A stretch of 64,000 nt of DNA from Helicostylum pulchrum (Eukaryota; Mucoromycota; Mucoromycetes; Mucorales; Mucoraceae): assembly GCA_025677825.1 (NCBI GenBank), contig JAIXMO010000014.1, forward strand, positions 248,001 through 312,000. The letters are read 5' to 3'. The notes under the pieces are model-generated. The model was given only the letters and a program-made list of their open reading frames with translations. It ran no database searches and had not been told where the DNA came from. Made by a program: the position numbers and the translations under genes. Positions 22,531-34,607 of the stretch are shown here, in pieces (positions within the stretch are counted from its first letter, which is position 1; each line of letters begins with the position of its first letter).

Positions 22531-23458
22531 TTTAAAATCTTATTTCAAAAAACGAGTATCTTGTAATATATATATAAAAAGGAAGCTACATGTCTTTTCT
22601 TTATGTAAATAATCGTTTTCTTTTTCCTTTTAAGGAGTCTTAAAATAGATGCTTTATCACAGACTATACGTGAAGACCTCTTATGTTATGGATATTCGAG
22701 TAAATTCTAATCTCTAGTTATACGGATTTTTAGCGTATGTGATATGTATCAGTTGTCCCGTTCTGATTACGTATGTATCTTTTTTTTCTTTCGAAGTATG
22801 AATTTGGACAAATAGTAACATTTCACAAAAAAAAGGAGCTTCCCGAGAATTTAATAGTTGTGTTATTTGTTAAATCTAGAGAAGGAAGAGAGTTGCTTAT
22901 GAGCATCCAAAATCTTTCGGTTCTTCTAGTGAAGTTTTATTTGAATATGTATTTTTTTTTTGGCTTGTTATGATTTCAAGAACTATACGTTGGGATAAGT
23001 AATTTCGGTCAACCGTACCACTTCCGTTGCACCGAGAGCTCGCTCTCATTGTAAACGTTTCCGAGTTTTTTTTTTTTTAATAATAAATATATTATTTAAT
23101 TGTAAAGAGCCAAAGATTTTTTTTTTTATATATATTATAATCAAATCATTAGTCGAATGAAATGACAATTTGACTTATTTTCCAGTAGAACAATGTAATT
23201 TTTTCTTGCGGGAAACGACAATCATCATTTGATAACAAAGAGCCAATCATTATTCAGTTAGCGCCATTTACTTTTTGGATAACCGCAGACCTTGCCCTTG
23301 GTAAAAAAAAAGAGGTTATATTTTAGTTTGAATATTTATCCTTTTTGGTCGAAATTCCCTTCCAGAAACAAAACTGCATACTATGCTAAGGTATAAGGAG
23401 AAAGAAAAAAGAAAAAAGAAAATATAAAAGCATGGTTCAGAGAACTTTGTACCACACT
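22531..23458. other. Intergenic, no gene supported
   Basis: AT-rich DNA with several short ORFs lacking coding character. Confidence 0.4.
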
Positions 23459-23493
23459 TTTTCAAAACGGACAAAATTTACCAGCCCGCACTG
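23459..23493. repeat. Solitary end of the 11.5-kb Tc1/mariner-like element family
   Basis: The stretch TTCAAAACGGACAAAATTTA plus a GCACTG end matches the right TIR at 12180-12218. No matching left end was found nearby. It sits about 95 bp before the start of the Ser/Thr-rich membrane protein gene, so it may lie in its promoter or leader. Confidence 0.6.
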
Positions 23494-23588
23494 TTATTTT
23501 TAACATTTAAAAAAGCTATCTTTATCCCCCATTCCATTTCTTTTCTTCTTTTTTCTTTATTTATTGTTTTTTCGATATATACATATAA

Positions 23589-24948
23589 ATGGATAATATA
23601 ATTAATAAACCAGTGCAGGATATTGTTGGTACTGTATTAGATGTACCTTCCCCAGTACTTCCACTGTCTACAACGACTGAACCTCCAGTACGTTATACAA
23701 AACATTTAAAAAAAGAAAGGCTGATTTTAATTATCATTTCAGGTTATTTCTACCACAACTCCTCCTCCTCCTGCTACGTCTGAGGCCCCTATTACGACCA
23801 CTGCTCCTCCTCCTACTCCTCCTCCTACTTCCACTAGTGATGGTATGACGATCTTTTTTTATATAATTTATTCCTAACTAAAAAAAAAAATTAATTCTTT
23901 TCTTAGAGAATAAGAGTACTACGACTACTCCTCCTCCAACAACAACCACTAACAATCCTAGCAATCCCAACCCTTCTCCTACCACTACTATTGCCACATC
24001 GACTACCCCTTCTAAGGTGACTTCCTTAAAACCTGTAATCACTTCAACACCTGTTCCTATCGTAACGGTATCCAGATCAGGTGATTCTGTCATTACTTAT
24101 ACATCTACTTCTTATAGTAGTTATGAGACCAGCATACCTACTGTCATTGGTCACCCTGAAACAGTAACAGAAAAAAGTTCCAATACGGGTGCTATTGTAG
24201 GCGGTGTTGTCGGCGGTATAGCAGCCATTGCAATCATAGGTATGTTATTAATATTATTATTTTTTAAAAAAGAGGGAGGTTTGGGAGGGGAGGGATCTGA
24301 AAAAAAGACATGTTACATGTACTTTTTTGTCACAAAAAAAAAAAGAAGAAAAATAGATTTCTAACGACCCTAAAACCTATCTAATTAGGTTTTATCTTTT
24401 TCCTAATGAAACGTCGCAGTAAGAAGAAGAAGAGTTATGCAGGCGAAGATGAGGATTTAAGAAGAAGTTCAATCAATAACAATGCTCACCCTTTCAATGA
24501 TTTTAACAATACGTATGGATCACCCACCGTAGTAGGTTCGGATAATAACAGTGTGCCTGGAAGCAGACCACTTTCGATGAGTACCAATGTTGGTGCTATG
24601 TCAGGAGCAAAACCTAGACCGTTTGTACAAGCCTATCAAGCTGAACCCAACATGCAACAACAGCAACAGCAGTACGCTGCGTATGATAATACAGTACCTC
24701 AAGGCGGTGGTGATTATCAACAACAACAACAGTATTATTATCAAGATTATCAACAGAATCCTACTGGTAACCAACAATATACGTATGCTCATGATCCTTA
24801 CTATACACAGGTAGAACCAATGATTCCAATGTCTACTTCAAGCCATTCTAGTAATGGTAGAAACGTACCCAATGAAATAGACTACCAAAGACATGTTCCT
24901 GATGAAGTTGATTCGACGCCACCACAACATAGTAAATATCCTGCATAA
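23589..24948 (+). CDS. Ser/Thr/Pro-rich single-pass membrane protein (Mid2/Skg6-like architecture)
   Basis: Four exons close in frame: 23589-23687, 23743-23842, 23907-24239 and 24389-24948. They give 363 residues. The first half is a Thr/Ser/Pro-rich, probably heavily O-glycosylated stalk with TTTPPPP-like runs. One transmembrane segment follows at about residues 163-184 (GAIVGGVVGGIAAIAIIGFI), then KRRSKKKK as a stop-transfer signal. The cytoplasmic tail is rich in Gln, Tyr and Asn, with poly-Q. Fungal wall-stress sensors and Skg6-type proteins have this layout. The annotated N-terminus (MDNIINKPVQDIVGTV) is not a clear signal peptide, so a further upstream exon or an unconventional signal anchor is possible. 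Sensor function is inference from architecture only. Confidence 0.75.
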
Positions 24949-25210
24949 AAAAAAAACTAGAAAATGTACATCCCAAAAAACTCTGTTCCCCATATTTTCA
25001 TATAATTCCTTATTTCTTTTTATAACACATATATTTCACTACTATAAAACCCCCTCCTTTTCACATTAAAAGCTAACTTTTTTTTTTGTACATTATTCTC
25101 TTTTTTTGTCAAGTGTAATTTGTGTTACATGCATAATAATAATAAAATAAAGACGTAAACTTTAGAAATAAAAGAGAATTTTTTATTCTTTATTTTAGAG
25201 TAGTAAAAAT

Positions 25211-26435
25211 TTAAAGATCCTTCTTGAGGGTACCCATGAATTGATGCTTCTCGGCGGGAGTTTGGAAACGACCGTGACCGAACTTGGAAGAGGTATCGAT
25301 GAACTTGATGGCAACCTTTTCCAAAGCGGAACGCTTGGTGTGGACAGTCAAAGACTTACGAAGAGTGATGACTCTCTTCTTGGAACCGGCACAACAACCC
25401 TTGATCATAACGAAATCGTCATTGACGACACCATAATGAGGGAAACCACCCATGGGGGTAATGGGCTTCTCGGTCAAATCGTATTCGGTGGTACCAGACT
25501 TGGCATCAGTACCGGTAGCAATACGGTAGATCTTCTTGTTGATTTCGGTACGACGATGGTAACCACGTTGACCAGCACGAGCGACAGAGTACATGACTCT
25601 GGAAGGATGCCAGGCACCAATACAAGCGACCTTACGGAGACCACGATGAGTCTTACGGGGAAGCTTCTTAGTACCCCAACGAGCGGTAACACCTTCGAAA
25701 CCGTGACCCTTGGTGGTAGCAATGATATCAATCATCTCATCTTGTTCAAAGACGGAACCAACAGTGACCTCCTTTTCGAAATGTTCACGAGCCCAGTCAA
25801 CCTTGGCTTCAATGGAACCACCGTTCAATTGAACTTCCATAAGGTGAGCCTTACGTTGATGGAGCTTGGCCTTGGCAATTTGGGTGTGAGCAATGACACG
25901 GACAACGGAACAGTACTTCTTGATACGCTCGAGTTCACGAGTGACATCCTTGGCACCAGCAGCATACTTTTGGGCATACTTGGTGAAGGCCTTCTTCTTG
26001 GAGCGGTACCAGTTCTTGTAGAATCTACGCTTGGCTTCTTCGGAAAGATGCTCGGCCCAGACAGTGGTCAAAGAACGGAGACCACGAGGAGTCTCGACGT
26101 AACCAACAACACCGATAACAACCATAGCAGGTGCTTCGATAACAGTAACGGCTTCAACAACTTCCTTCTTGTGCATCTTGGATCCAGGACGTTCAAGATC
26201 ACGGACGATATGGGTCATACCAGCCTTGTAACCCATGAAAGCGGTCAAGTGGACGGGCTTCTTGGCATCATCCTTGGGGTAAGCCTTAACGCGACCACGG
26301 TGAGATCTAGTTCTCTTACGGGGACCGAAACCCAAATGACCGTGACGGGGAGCTATACAATGTCAAATTTAAGAAGTTAGTTTTTTTTTGGTTTTTTTTG
26401 TGTTAAATGAAAAAAAAAACGTACCCTCAAACTTT
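25211..26435 (-). CDS. RPL3: 60S ribosomal protein uL3 (RPL3); first exon unresolved
   Basis: The main exon (26352-25211) encodes all but the first few residues. It begins [20 protein letters not shown] and includes [54 protein letters not shown] and [17 protein letters not shown], which are unmistakable uL3 blocks. uL3 is an early-assembling 60S protein near the peptidyl-transferase centre. A short exon (26435-26425) supplies KFE, giving the family-typical RKFEAPRHG. The upstream exon with the initiator Met-Ser-His was not found, so the 5' end is open. Codon use is richer in GC-ending codons (AAG, GTC, ACC) than in the neighbouring genes, as expected for a very highly expressed gene. Confidence 0.95.
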
Positions 26436-28184
26436 CTATTGTAAGCGAATAAGAAAAAAAAAAAAAGGTAATGTGTTAGTTAATTGTTATATTTTTTTTA
26501 TAAAAAATAGTTCGTAATTGACATTTCGACATATATCAAAAAAAAAATATTATAATGATGTTTGTTGTGAACGATTTAAATATACCTGTGCGACTATTAT
26601 AAACAGATGAGTTAGTATAATGATAGATGGATTAGAGGTTTTTTTTTTGTCCTAAAGATGTTAGGTGTATTTACCATGGCTGTTATAGAGACAATAAAAG
26701 AGGAGGATTTGTTGATTTACCCAACTGCTATGTTTACATATTACTTTTTTTTTCTGGGCGATTTTTTTTTTTCGTCTCCTCCCCCGGGCAACAGTGGGCC
26801 GGTAAAGGTGCGGTGATTATAAACGTTTCGACGATTTTGGTTTGAAAGGTGTTTGACGGTCACGTTTTTAAAAGGTTAATGGTAAGTTTAAGGTCAAAAA
26901 AAAAAAAAGAGCATTGCTACTGCTGACTAGAAAGGTCTAATAAATGTGTATACTCTAAGTTTTCTGGCGCTTAAAAATATCTGTTAGTTAATGTTAGTAA
27001 GGGCAAACCCTAATCTTTTTAAGACTCAAAGTTCTTTGTTTGCTGAAAGGAAAAAAAAAGATCTACACATATTTTATTTATTTTTTTGCATTGGTATTAA
27101 AGGACACACGAGGCTCAACATATATGCCCTTTATTAATGCTTTATAATTATTTACTATACAGGTTATATGTAAATGAATATATTAACTGCCTAAGTACAA
27201 ATGTATTTAAGATAGCTTGCTGGTGCATATTGTGTGTCTTGCGTATGAGTCGAATATGTATTCTGCAAAAAAAATTCTAACCTTTAAAAAAGACCCTTTT
27301 TATCCCGGCCCTGGGTTCGGTTCGATAATGATGATCCACCACCCCTTTTTTTTTTAACTAGGCGGGATAGTTTTGTTTTAATGTGGTAATATATATTCCC
27401 GAATCCAAAAAAGAGAAATTTTACCCCACTCAATAATTTTTTGTTTCGTATATATGTAGTTGCAAATGAAATTTAAACTGACTCCTCCTCACTGCTATAT
27501 GCCATTCCCCGTACCGGAAAATAAAGTTTTCTGTCTTGTTTGAAGTTACTAAAGAAAAACTTTATTAGATATTTAACTATTAGGTCATCGAAAAGAAGAA
27601 AAAGCGTTATTTTTTTTTAAAATAAATAAATTCAGGTACGTACTTGCAAAAGTTAAAAAAAAAAAAAAAAGAGTTTAGTTAAAAAAACAAACTATTTTCC
27701 CCCGCCTCTCTCGAGTAATTTAAGCGCATTACTATCTAGATACAATATGTCTGATCGTTTCTCATTTTTATTAAAATTAATATTGTTTTTGGTTTGTGAT
27801 ATATGCTAATAAAAGGAAAACCGAAATAAGGGTCTGCAATCAAAGAGTAACTTTTTGCGGTTGTATTATTATCAGGGCAAGCATCGAAATTATAACATGA
27901 GAGCGTGAGTCTTTTTTTTCTTCTTCTTTTTTATATGTAGAATAAATCGTACCTGTTTTGATAAGTATAGCATATACTTTACGCTTCAGAGTTAAAATCA
28001 TGGTTTTTAAGATGAGGCCTTTTCATTGGGAGCGCGGTATCTTAAAAAAATATAGTTGAAACGTACACTTTTCGCTCCCTTTTTTTTTTTGTATGTTTGG
28101 GCTTCATATATTTTTAGCCTCGCGATTTTTTTTCTTTTTTCTTTTTTTACTTTATTTTTTTTTACTAGATTATAACTAAACAAC
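26436..28184. other. Divergent intergenic region between RPL3 and the V-ATPase G gene
   Basis: It must hold the missing first exon and promoter of RPL3 and the promoter of the V-ATPase G gene. CT-rich and poly-T tracts precede the start at 28185. No other gene is supported. Confidence 0.5.
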
Positions 28185-28729
28185 ATGGTAAAGCAAAAAT
28201 AGATGCAAGATGTAGTGTTTAGTAAACAAGTAATAACGTTTATATTAGTCTACTTCCAACTCTCAAGGTATTAACACTCTTTTGGACGCTGAACGTGAAG
28301 CAGCCAAGATTGTTCAAAAGGCTAAACAATGTAAGAAAGATATATTGGTGGCGATAATAGTACAGGGTAAACTTATTTTTTTGTTGTGTATTTTAGACCG
28401 TGTTCAACGTTTGAAGGATGCTCGTTCCGAAGCAGCCAAGGAAATTGAAGAACTTAAGGCACAAAAGAACGCTGAATATCAAGATTTTGTTGCACAGGTA
28501 TGTTTATTATTCAAGTGCATTTGTTGTTGTTTCATCTGATATAAATATTGTTTCTTATTAGCACTCTGGACAATCAGATCAAAGTCTTGGTAAGGTTGAT
28601 CAAGAAACTGCAGAAAAGATCGAGGAAATTCGTCGTGACGCTGACGAAAAGAAGCAAGACGCTGTTGATAAGATGATTAAGGCTATCACTAATGTTGAAA
28701 CTAAAGTTCATGAGAACTATATTGTTTAA
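28185..28729 (+). CDS. VMA10: V-type ATPase subunit G (Vma10)
   Basis: Four exons close in frame: 28185-28187 (the ATG alone), 28249-28330, 28397-28497 and 28562-28729. They give 117 residues beginning MSTSNSQGINTLLDAEREAA. Blocks such as IVQKAKQYRVQRLKDARSEA, KEIEELKAQKNAEYQDF and VDKMIKAITNVETKVHENY match Vma10/ATP6V1G, which is about 114-118 residues. Subunit G pairs with subunit E in the peripheral stalks of the vacuolar proton pump. The three-base first exon, which is just the start codon followed by GTAAAG, is worth noting because ATG-only searches would misplace the start. Confidence 0.92.
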
Positions 28730-29179
28730 AATATACATAAATTTGTTTTTTTTTGAATAAAAAAAAAATAAAAAAAAGAATGATTTATATATATTTTTTC
28801 TGCTTAAAAAAAAAAATGTATATGTGTTATATGTGAAAAGTGGTATGTAAGTGGTATTAGAAGTAAAATTTTTGTTTAAAAATAAAGGTGTTGGTATATG
28901 TTGAGATATTAAAAAAGTTCTCTATAAAAATAAGAAAAAAAAAATGGGCCATAGAAAATGAAACATACAGTGTAAGAGAAATAAAAAGGGGAGGAAGGAG
29001 GAGGAGTGAAAAAAGTACATACAAAAAAAAAAAGTTTTTGAAAGGAAAAAAAAATTATAAAGGTATCGAGGGGGGTTTGTTATGAGAGGACATATAAGTT
29101 GTGGCAGTACACATATAAGAGAAAATGTAAAAGAAAAAAAAGATTGGAATAAGGAATGTAAAAAAAAAAAACGAAAGAC
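28730..29179. other. Convergent intergenic spacer
   Basis: Purine-rich, A-run-rich DNA between two convergent genes, probably overlapping 3' UTRs. No gene is seen. Confidence 0.5.
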
Positions 29180-30574
29180 TTAAAAGGTTGAATGACTAAC
29201 AACGTCTTCAGGACCTTTCATTATGCTTATAACAACAGCAGCAGATAAAACACTTAGGAATCGACACCATTGTAAACTAGTACAAGTTGTATTGTATACG
29301 ACGTTCCTTCCTAATTGACACCAAGTAGAAGGGTTAAAATAGTTTAGTTGTCGTTGTTGTCGGAGTTCTTGAATAGTAGTTTCAACTTCAGATAAAGGTC
29401 GACAACATAAATCGGGATTACCAAGTAGCAAGTACATGTCTTCACCAAAGCCTCCGTCGTCACCATTTTCACCGAGGCCGTCCAAGAAACTCATGGCTTC
29501 ATCTAGTACGTTACGTTGAGGATAAAGGCAAGCGTTTTCTCCTACCTGTTGTTGATGTAATTGATATTGTTGTTGTTGAATAAATTCGGTACAGGATAAC
29601 CAAGATTGTGTCAACTCGTTTACATTTAATTGTTTCTCCATGAAATAATTATTATCTGCAGGATGACGATAAATATTTGGAGTAGTAGATAATGGGTGAC
29701 AAGGTAAAGTGGTAGTAGTAGTAGTAGTAGTATGATCGTATTGATGAGAGATGGAAGAGAGAGAAGACAAGTCGTCAGAGAGTAACGATTCATTATCGTC
29801 ACTGTAATACTGTTGCTTTTCAAGATGCTTTTGATGTCTTTGACGACGTTGACGACGTCTCCAACGTATCTCAGATAAATTTGTAACTGGAGCAGGTAAT
29901 TCTTGTTGTAACTGTTCATGATAAACACTACCGCAAAAGCTTCCTTCTTTGAAAGATCTTTTACCAGATAAATCATAAAAAGGGTCACCGCGAATATTTT
30001 CAATTTGGGAGATACAATCATCATCCATTAAAGACTCTTGCTTTAAGGAATATTGATCACTAACACTAGTAGCGGTACTATTTGTACCGTTAGTTGATCT
30101 ACTAAAAAAGGAAGACATTAAAGAAAGAGAAGATAGTCTGGACATTGTTAAAGCAGTAGGTGAATTGGGAATTAAATCATCAGATTTAGTTGAATTGTTC
30201 TCATCATCATCATCATCAATAGTAGTACTAGGAACAACTAATTGACCTAAACTTGATCGATGAGTAGCAAGTCTTCTTTCCAATACATCCATTTGCCTAT
30301 TCATCTTGATTGAACTAGTATCATCATTATCGTTATTATTCTCTTTATCAAATATATTTGAAATGGTGTCAATAGTAGTTGTAGCGTCTAAACGTAACGA
30401 TTCCAATTGAGTTTGAAGCGATACTACTTGAGATAAAACATCTTGAAGACCTTGTTCTAATAAACGGCGCCTGAGTCGAGTAGTTGCACGTTGAATTAAT
30501 TCTTGTCTCAATTGTTGTTCATCGTCTTGTAAATTATTGTTTGGATGATCCCAAACTAGACTTTCTTGACTCAT
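29180..30574 (-). CDS. Unknown acidic/low-complexity protein with N-terminal coiled coil
   Basis: One exon encodes 464 residues from the ATG at 30574 (MSQESLVWDHPNNN). Residues about 20-75 form a predicted coiled coil (RQELIQRATTRLRRRLLEQG, LSQVVSLQTQLESLRLDA). The middle is rich in Ser, Asp, Asn and Gln, with Thr and Gln runs. The last 60 residues contain a hydrophobic stretch, CRFLSVLSAAVVISIM, that could be a tail anchor. No catalytic motif is visible and I do not recognise the family. Tail-anchoring is inferred from the hydrophobic segment alone. Confidence 0.7.
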   Translation of the reverse strand: MSQESLVWDHPNNNLQDDEQQLRQELIQRATTRLRRRLLEQGLQDVLSQVVSLQTQLESLRLDATTTIDTISNIFDKENNNDNDDTSSIKMNRQMDVLERRLATHRSSLGQLVVPSTTIDDDDDENNSTKSDDLIPNSPTALTMSRLSSLSLMSSFFSRSTNGTNSTATSVSDQYSLKQESLMDDDCISQIENIRGDPFYDLSGKRSFKEGSFCGSVYHEQLQQELPAPVTNLSEIRWRRRQRRQRHQKHLEKQQYYSDDNESLLSDDLSSLSSISHQYDHTTTTTTTTLPCHPLSTTPNIYRHPADNNYFMEKQLNVNELTQSWLSCTEFIQQQQYQLHQQQVGENACLYPQRNVLDEAMSFLDGLGENGDDGGFGEDMYLLLGNPDLCCRPLSEVETTIQELRQQRQLNYFNPSTWCQLGRNVVYNTTCTSLQWCRFLSVLSAAVVISIMKGPEDVVSHSTF

Positions 30575-31372
30575 TTTTCTATACAAGGTTTAAAGAATGA
30601 AGAGTTAATATAAAAAAGCAAGAAAAAAAAAAGGGTATTTATATATAAATTGAAAATGAGCATTAAACTATCTTTTTGCCCAGCAATTTCAAATGCAAGG
30701 GGGCATTTTCATATATAAGCTGCCTTTTTTTTAAAAAAAAAAGAAGAAATACGTATAAAACCTATATAAAAAACCCATTCCCCAAAAAAAAAAAAAAAAA
30801 AATATAGTCTCACGTACCAAAAAAAAAAAAAATTAAAAAGAAAAGTTGTGCGTGTATAAAATGGGGGGAGGAGAATATTCCGGTCCAAGAAAAGCCAAGT
30901 AAAAAATAGAGGATTGTGTAATAAAAAAAAAAGGAAGAAAAGGGTAAAAAAAAAAAAAAAAAAAGGTAAAGAGAAGAAAAAGAGAAAAAAAAGTTATGTA
31001 AAAGAAGAGGAAAAATATCAAGGGACTTTTTTTTTTCTTTTTTTTTCGTTTTTGTCTTCAATTGGACCGAGGTCAGACGCATAGTTTATAAATAATATAT
31101 TTATTTAATATGTACTTCCAAATACAGTCCTGTAAACATATATAATACGTTATAGACACATTTATTTGTGTTTATATATAAAGTTTGCATAAGTTACACT
31201 ATATATGTACAATCATCATATCATGTAGCCAATAGACCCAATTAAAAGACCGAGAATATTGTTGTCCAGAAGTTGAGTTTTTTGTGCAATAAGGAAATTT
31301 CATTACAACTCTATCAAACCAATCAATCAATCAAAAAGTATAAAATTGATATAAAACACGTTTTTACCCCAC

Positions 31373-31422
<50 letters not shown>

Positions 31423-31956
31423 GTTTATAATAACCCCTTCTTTTTATATGTATACATGTATATATACATTATATAATTGTCTTTTTTATACGTGTATTGT
31501 ATAGTAAGTATGTGGTCAATCTGTCATATTACGTCCTTTGCTAATATACTAAATGATACATATTTTAATTAATCCTTATTGAGTATCATCCCCCCTTCAC
31601 TCTGCTTATTCTATACTCTCTATCTCCTCCCCCCCCCCCTTTTTTTTTATTATTATTATTTATTTATTCCCCACTCTTTTTTTGGATTGGTTCAATTGAG
31701 GGCAAAAGGAATGTGTATAATTTTATATGGAACCCCATTAATTGACAACAATTTTCTATTATATTATTTGGGGATTCAGGAGACAACAAATCAAACGTCA
31801 TGCCATTTTTATTTTATATCTTTTGTACGTGTGTATATATATATGTATGTATGCTTCTAAGTTTTACTTTTGTGTTGCATTCCTATATACGCAAAAAAGA
31901 AGATAGATAATTAGCAAGAGTGTTTAAAAGACTTTTTTTTTTTTTTTTTTTTTTCC
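30575..31956. other. Intergenic, homopolymer-rich
   Basis: Contains runs of A and T, including T44 at about 31374-31418, with TA-rich stretches. Predicted ORFs here are phenylalanine/lysine runs read from homopolymers. No gene is supported. Confidence 0.6.
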
Positions 31957-33918
31957 TTACATTTCATCGAGTTGTTGCTTGTAGTGCTTGTTTACTACGT
32001 TACGCTTCAATTTTTGTGCAGCTGTCAAAAGACCCTACATATAAACAAACAAAAAGTCGTCATTTAATATCAACAGTAAGAAAAAAGAATAAAGAAAAAA
32101 AAAACTTACGTTTTCAGATGACCATTCCTCGTGAGTCAAGTATACATTAGAGACAATCTCTGGAGCTTTAAGGTTACTAGCTTTTGCAGTCTTTTGTAAT
32201 TCAATCAAGAAGGCTTTACGGATAGACTGATCTTGACATAATTCCTCCATGGATCTACCTTCTTTATTGCCATTAGCAAATTGTTCAAGTGATGCTTTAA
32301 CAGGCATAACAATAGCAACTGGACGAGAACAAAGAGAATCACCGTAAACACAAATGTTTGCAACACCTAAAGCCGTCTTGTAAACCGACTCTAATTTCTC
32401 TAATGCGATATATTCACCGTTACTGAGTTTAACTAAATTCTTGATACGATCAATGATGGAAAGTGTACCGTCTTCGTTCCATTCTCCAACATCGCCGGTA
32501 CGAAGCCATCCATCTTCGGTAATTGTTTCTGCTGTTAATTCTTCCTGCTTAAAGTATCCCTTGGCGATCGATGATCCGCGCACGTAAATCTCTCCTTGAG
32601 CTTTAGGTTCGTTGGTAGACAAGTAGTTGGCGTCAGGTACATCAACTAGTTTAATCTCACAGCATGGGACTGGTCCGCCTACTGATCCACAAGAAAAGTT
32701 TTCCGGTGTCATAATAGCACACATACCGACTATTTGTTAGAATTGTTAGTACTTGTATTATGATTCATTTTGTAAATATTTTTTTTTTTTACCAGATTCA
32801 GTCTACATATAAAAAAAATAAAATGTAATTAGTAAGAAAATAGATCAGACCACAATTAAGAAGAAAAAACTTACCATGCCATAACCTCCCAAGATGGGAT
32901 TTAAAACAACAGATAAAAACTTTTGCGTATCGTATGCAAGAGGAGCTCCACCACACAACCCAAATCTAAATCTTCCACCTACTTGTTCCTTTACCTTATT
33001 AAATACCATGGTATCTAAAAACCCAGTAGGCAAACCTCTCTCCATTAACCAAGATTTAGTTGCGAAAGCACGGTGAAAGATGGCTTGAGCGGCAGGTGAT
33101 GCCTTTGCTAAATTAGTCAAGACTCCTTTACGGATGGATTCCCAAACTGCAGGTACACCCGTCATCAGTGTAGGTCGAAATTCTTTAATATCACCTTTAC
33201 AGTTACGTACTGACGCATCGGTTAATGTACGTGGTGATCCATACCCTAATGCGATACCCCAAAAGATCGAAAGGTTCTCAACAAGGAACTCGAGGACATG
33301 CGCAAGAGGTAAATATGCCATGATACAATCTTCTCCTTCAGTAATGTGATGACCTAATAAAGTATCACAACCAGAGACTTTTGATTAAAAAAAAAAAAAA
33401 AAAAAATGTTGTTAGTTAAAAATGATAATGTGGTTTCTGTTGTTGTTACTTACTAGCTCCGACAAGATTAGAATGATTTAATACGACACCCTTGGGAGCA
33501 CCTGTACTACCTGAAGTGTACATGATACAACATAAATCATCGCGTCCAGGCTTATTAGGTTTTTTAGGGTTTTGTTGACCTGCAGATTTAAGTTGATCTA
33601 AAGTATAAATACGATCACCAATGACATCACGGATTGCCTTCAAGTCTTCTTCCTTGGCATTTTCTCCAGAGTAAATAACAAGGGGCTTGACTGTACAGCT
33701 AGGTAAAACACTAGCCAATGTCTTTAAAAGTTCGGTACCTGTAAAGATCGCTTCTACCTCTGCTTCGTTCATAGAGTGGAGTAAACCTTCTGCACCTAAA
33801 GTTTCATAAGCTGTGACAATAGCCATGTTTTGTGTAAATGCACCATGAGCCATAGACATCCAATCCGCACTAAGTTTTTTTTTTAATGTTGTTAATTACT
33901 GCGTTTATATATAAAAAA

Positions 33919-33954
<36 letters not shown>

Positions 33955-34347
33955 CCTGGTAGAAGCGAAAATTTCAATCTTTGATTTAGGTGATAAACCA
34001 TAGTGAATTAAACCAGACCCAATATCATGAACCATGGTAGACATTTCTTTGTAGGAGATGTAGTTATATGGGGACAACTGAAAGTACTTCCAGGTCTTTG
34101 TTTGTTTTGTTTCAACACCATCTACAACCTTTACAACTTCCTTGTCTTCTGAAACCATCTTTTCCAATGTACGATAAGCCATAGCGTTCATCTCTCCACG
34201 TCTTTTGACACTGTACTGTAATACATCGTATAACGTATGGACTCCCTGAGCAGGTGTATCCACTACTTCTTCTTCTGCCAACACTGAACGGCGAACAGGA
34301 CCTTCGTTCTTTAACATTTCACTTACAATCACTGACACACTAGACAT
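31957..34347 (-). CDS. FAA1: Long-chain acyl-CoA synthetase (fatty acid activator, Faa1/Faa4 family)
   Basis: Six exons close in frame: 34347-33956, 33869-33454, 33377-32875, 32802-32793, 32729-32110 and 32034-31957. They give 672 residues. The AMP-binding signature is present (CIMYTSGSTGAPKGVV), as are the following family blocks: IMAYLPLAHVLEFLVENL, LCGGAPLAYDTQKFL, GGYGMTESVGMCA (split over three exons) and WLRTGDVGEWNEDGTLSII. The enzyme joins C12-C20 fatty acids to CoA using ATP for lipid synthesis, import and beta-oxidation. Exon 4 is only 10 nt and encodes TES plus one base, exactly the conserved Thr-Glu-Ser of the ATP-binding loop. There is no N-terminal signal; membrane association is typical of the family. 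The choice among Faa1, Faa3 and Faa4 cannot be made here. Confidence 0.93.
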
Positions 34348-34607
34348 TTTTTTTTTATATAAAGTAAAATATAATTATAAAAAAAAAGGAGAAAAAAGGA
34401 AAAGGACGGGATTATTTTGTTGACTTTTATACAGTCCGTGATCGGAAGCTCAAACGTTTATTTATTAAAAACGCACTACATAAATCAATACAGCTTGCTA
34501 TTCATCACATGTCAATAAAATAAAGCCCGCAATACGCTTTTTTTGCAGAGTACCATGTCTTTTATTTCTCTTTTTAAGGTGTTAGCATTTTTTTTAAAAT
34601 AGTGTAA

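Noticed and set aside
25241..26380. Long plus-strand open frame of 379 codons antisense to RPL3
   Set aside because: It is the mirror of the biased codons of the ribosomal protein gene. Its Gly/Thr/Leu-rich composition resembles no family, while the minus strand encodes unmistakable uL3.
31374..31418. T44 homopolymer as a retrotransposed poly-A tail
   Set aside because: Long A/T runs are frequent throughout the window and in introns. There is no coding body or target-site duplication next to this one.
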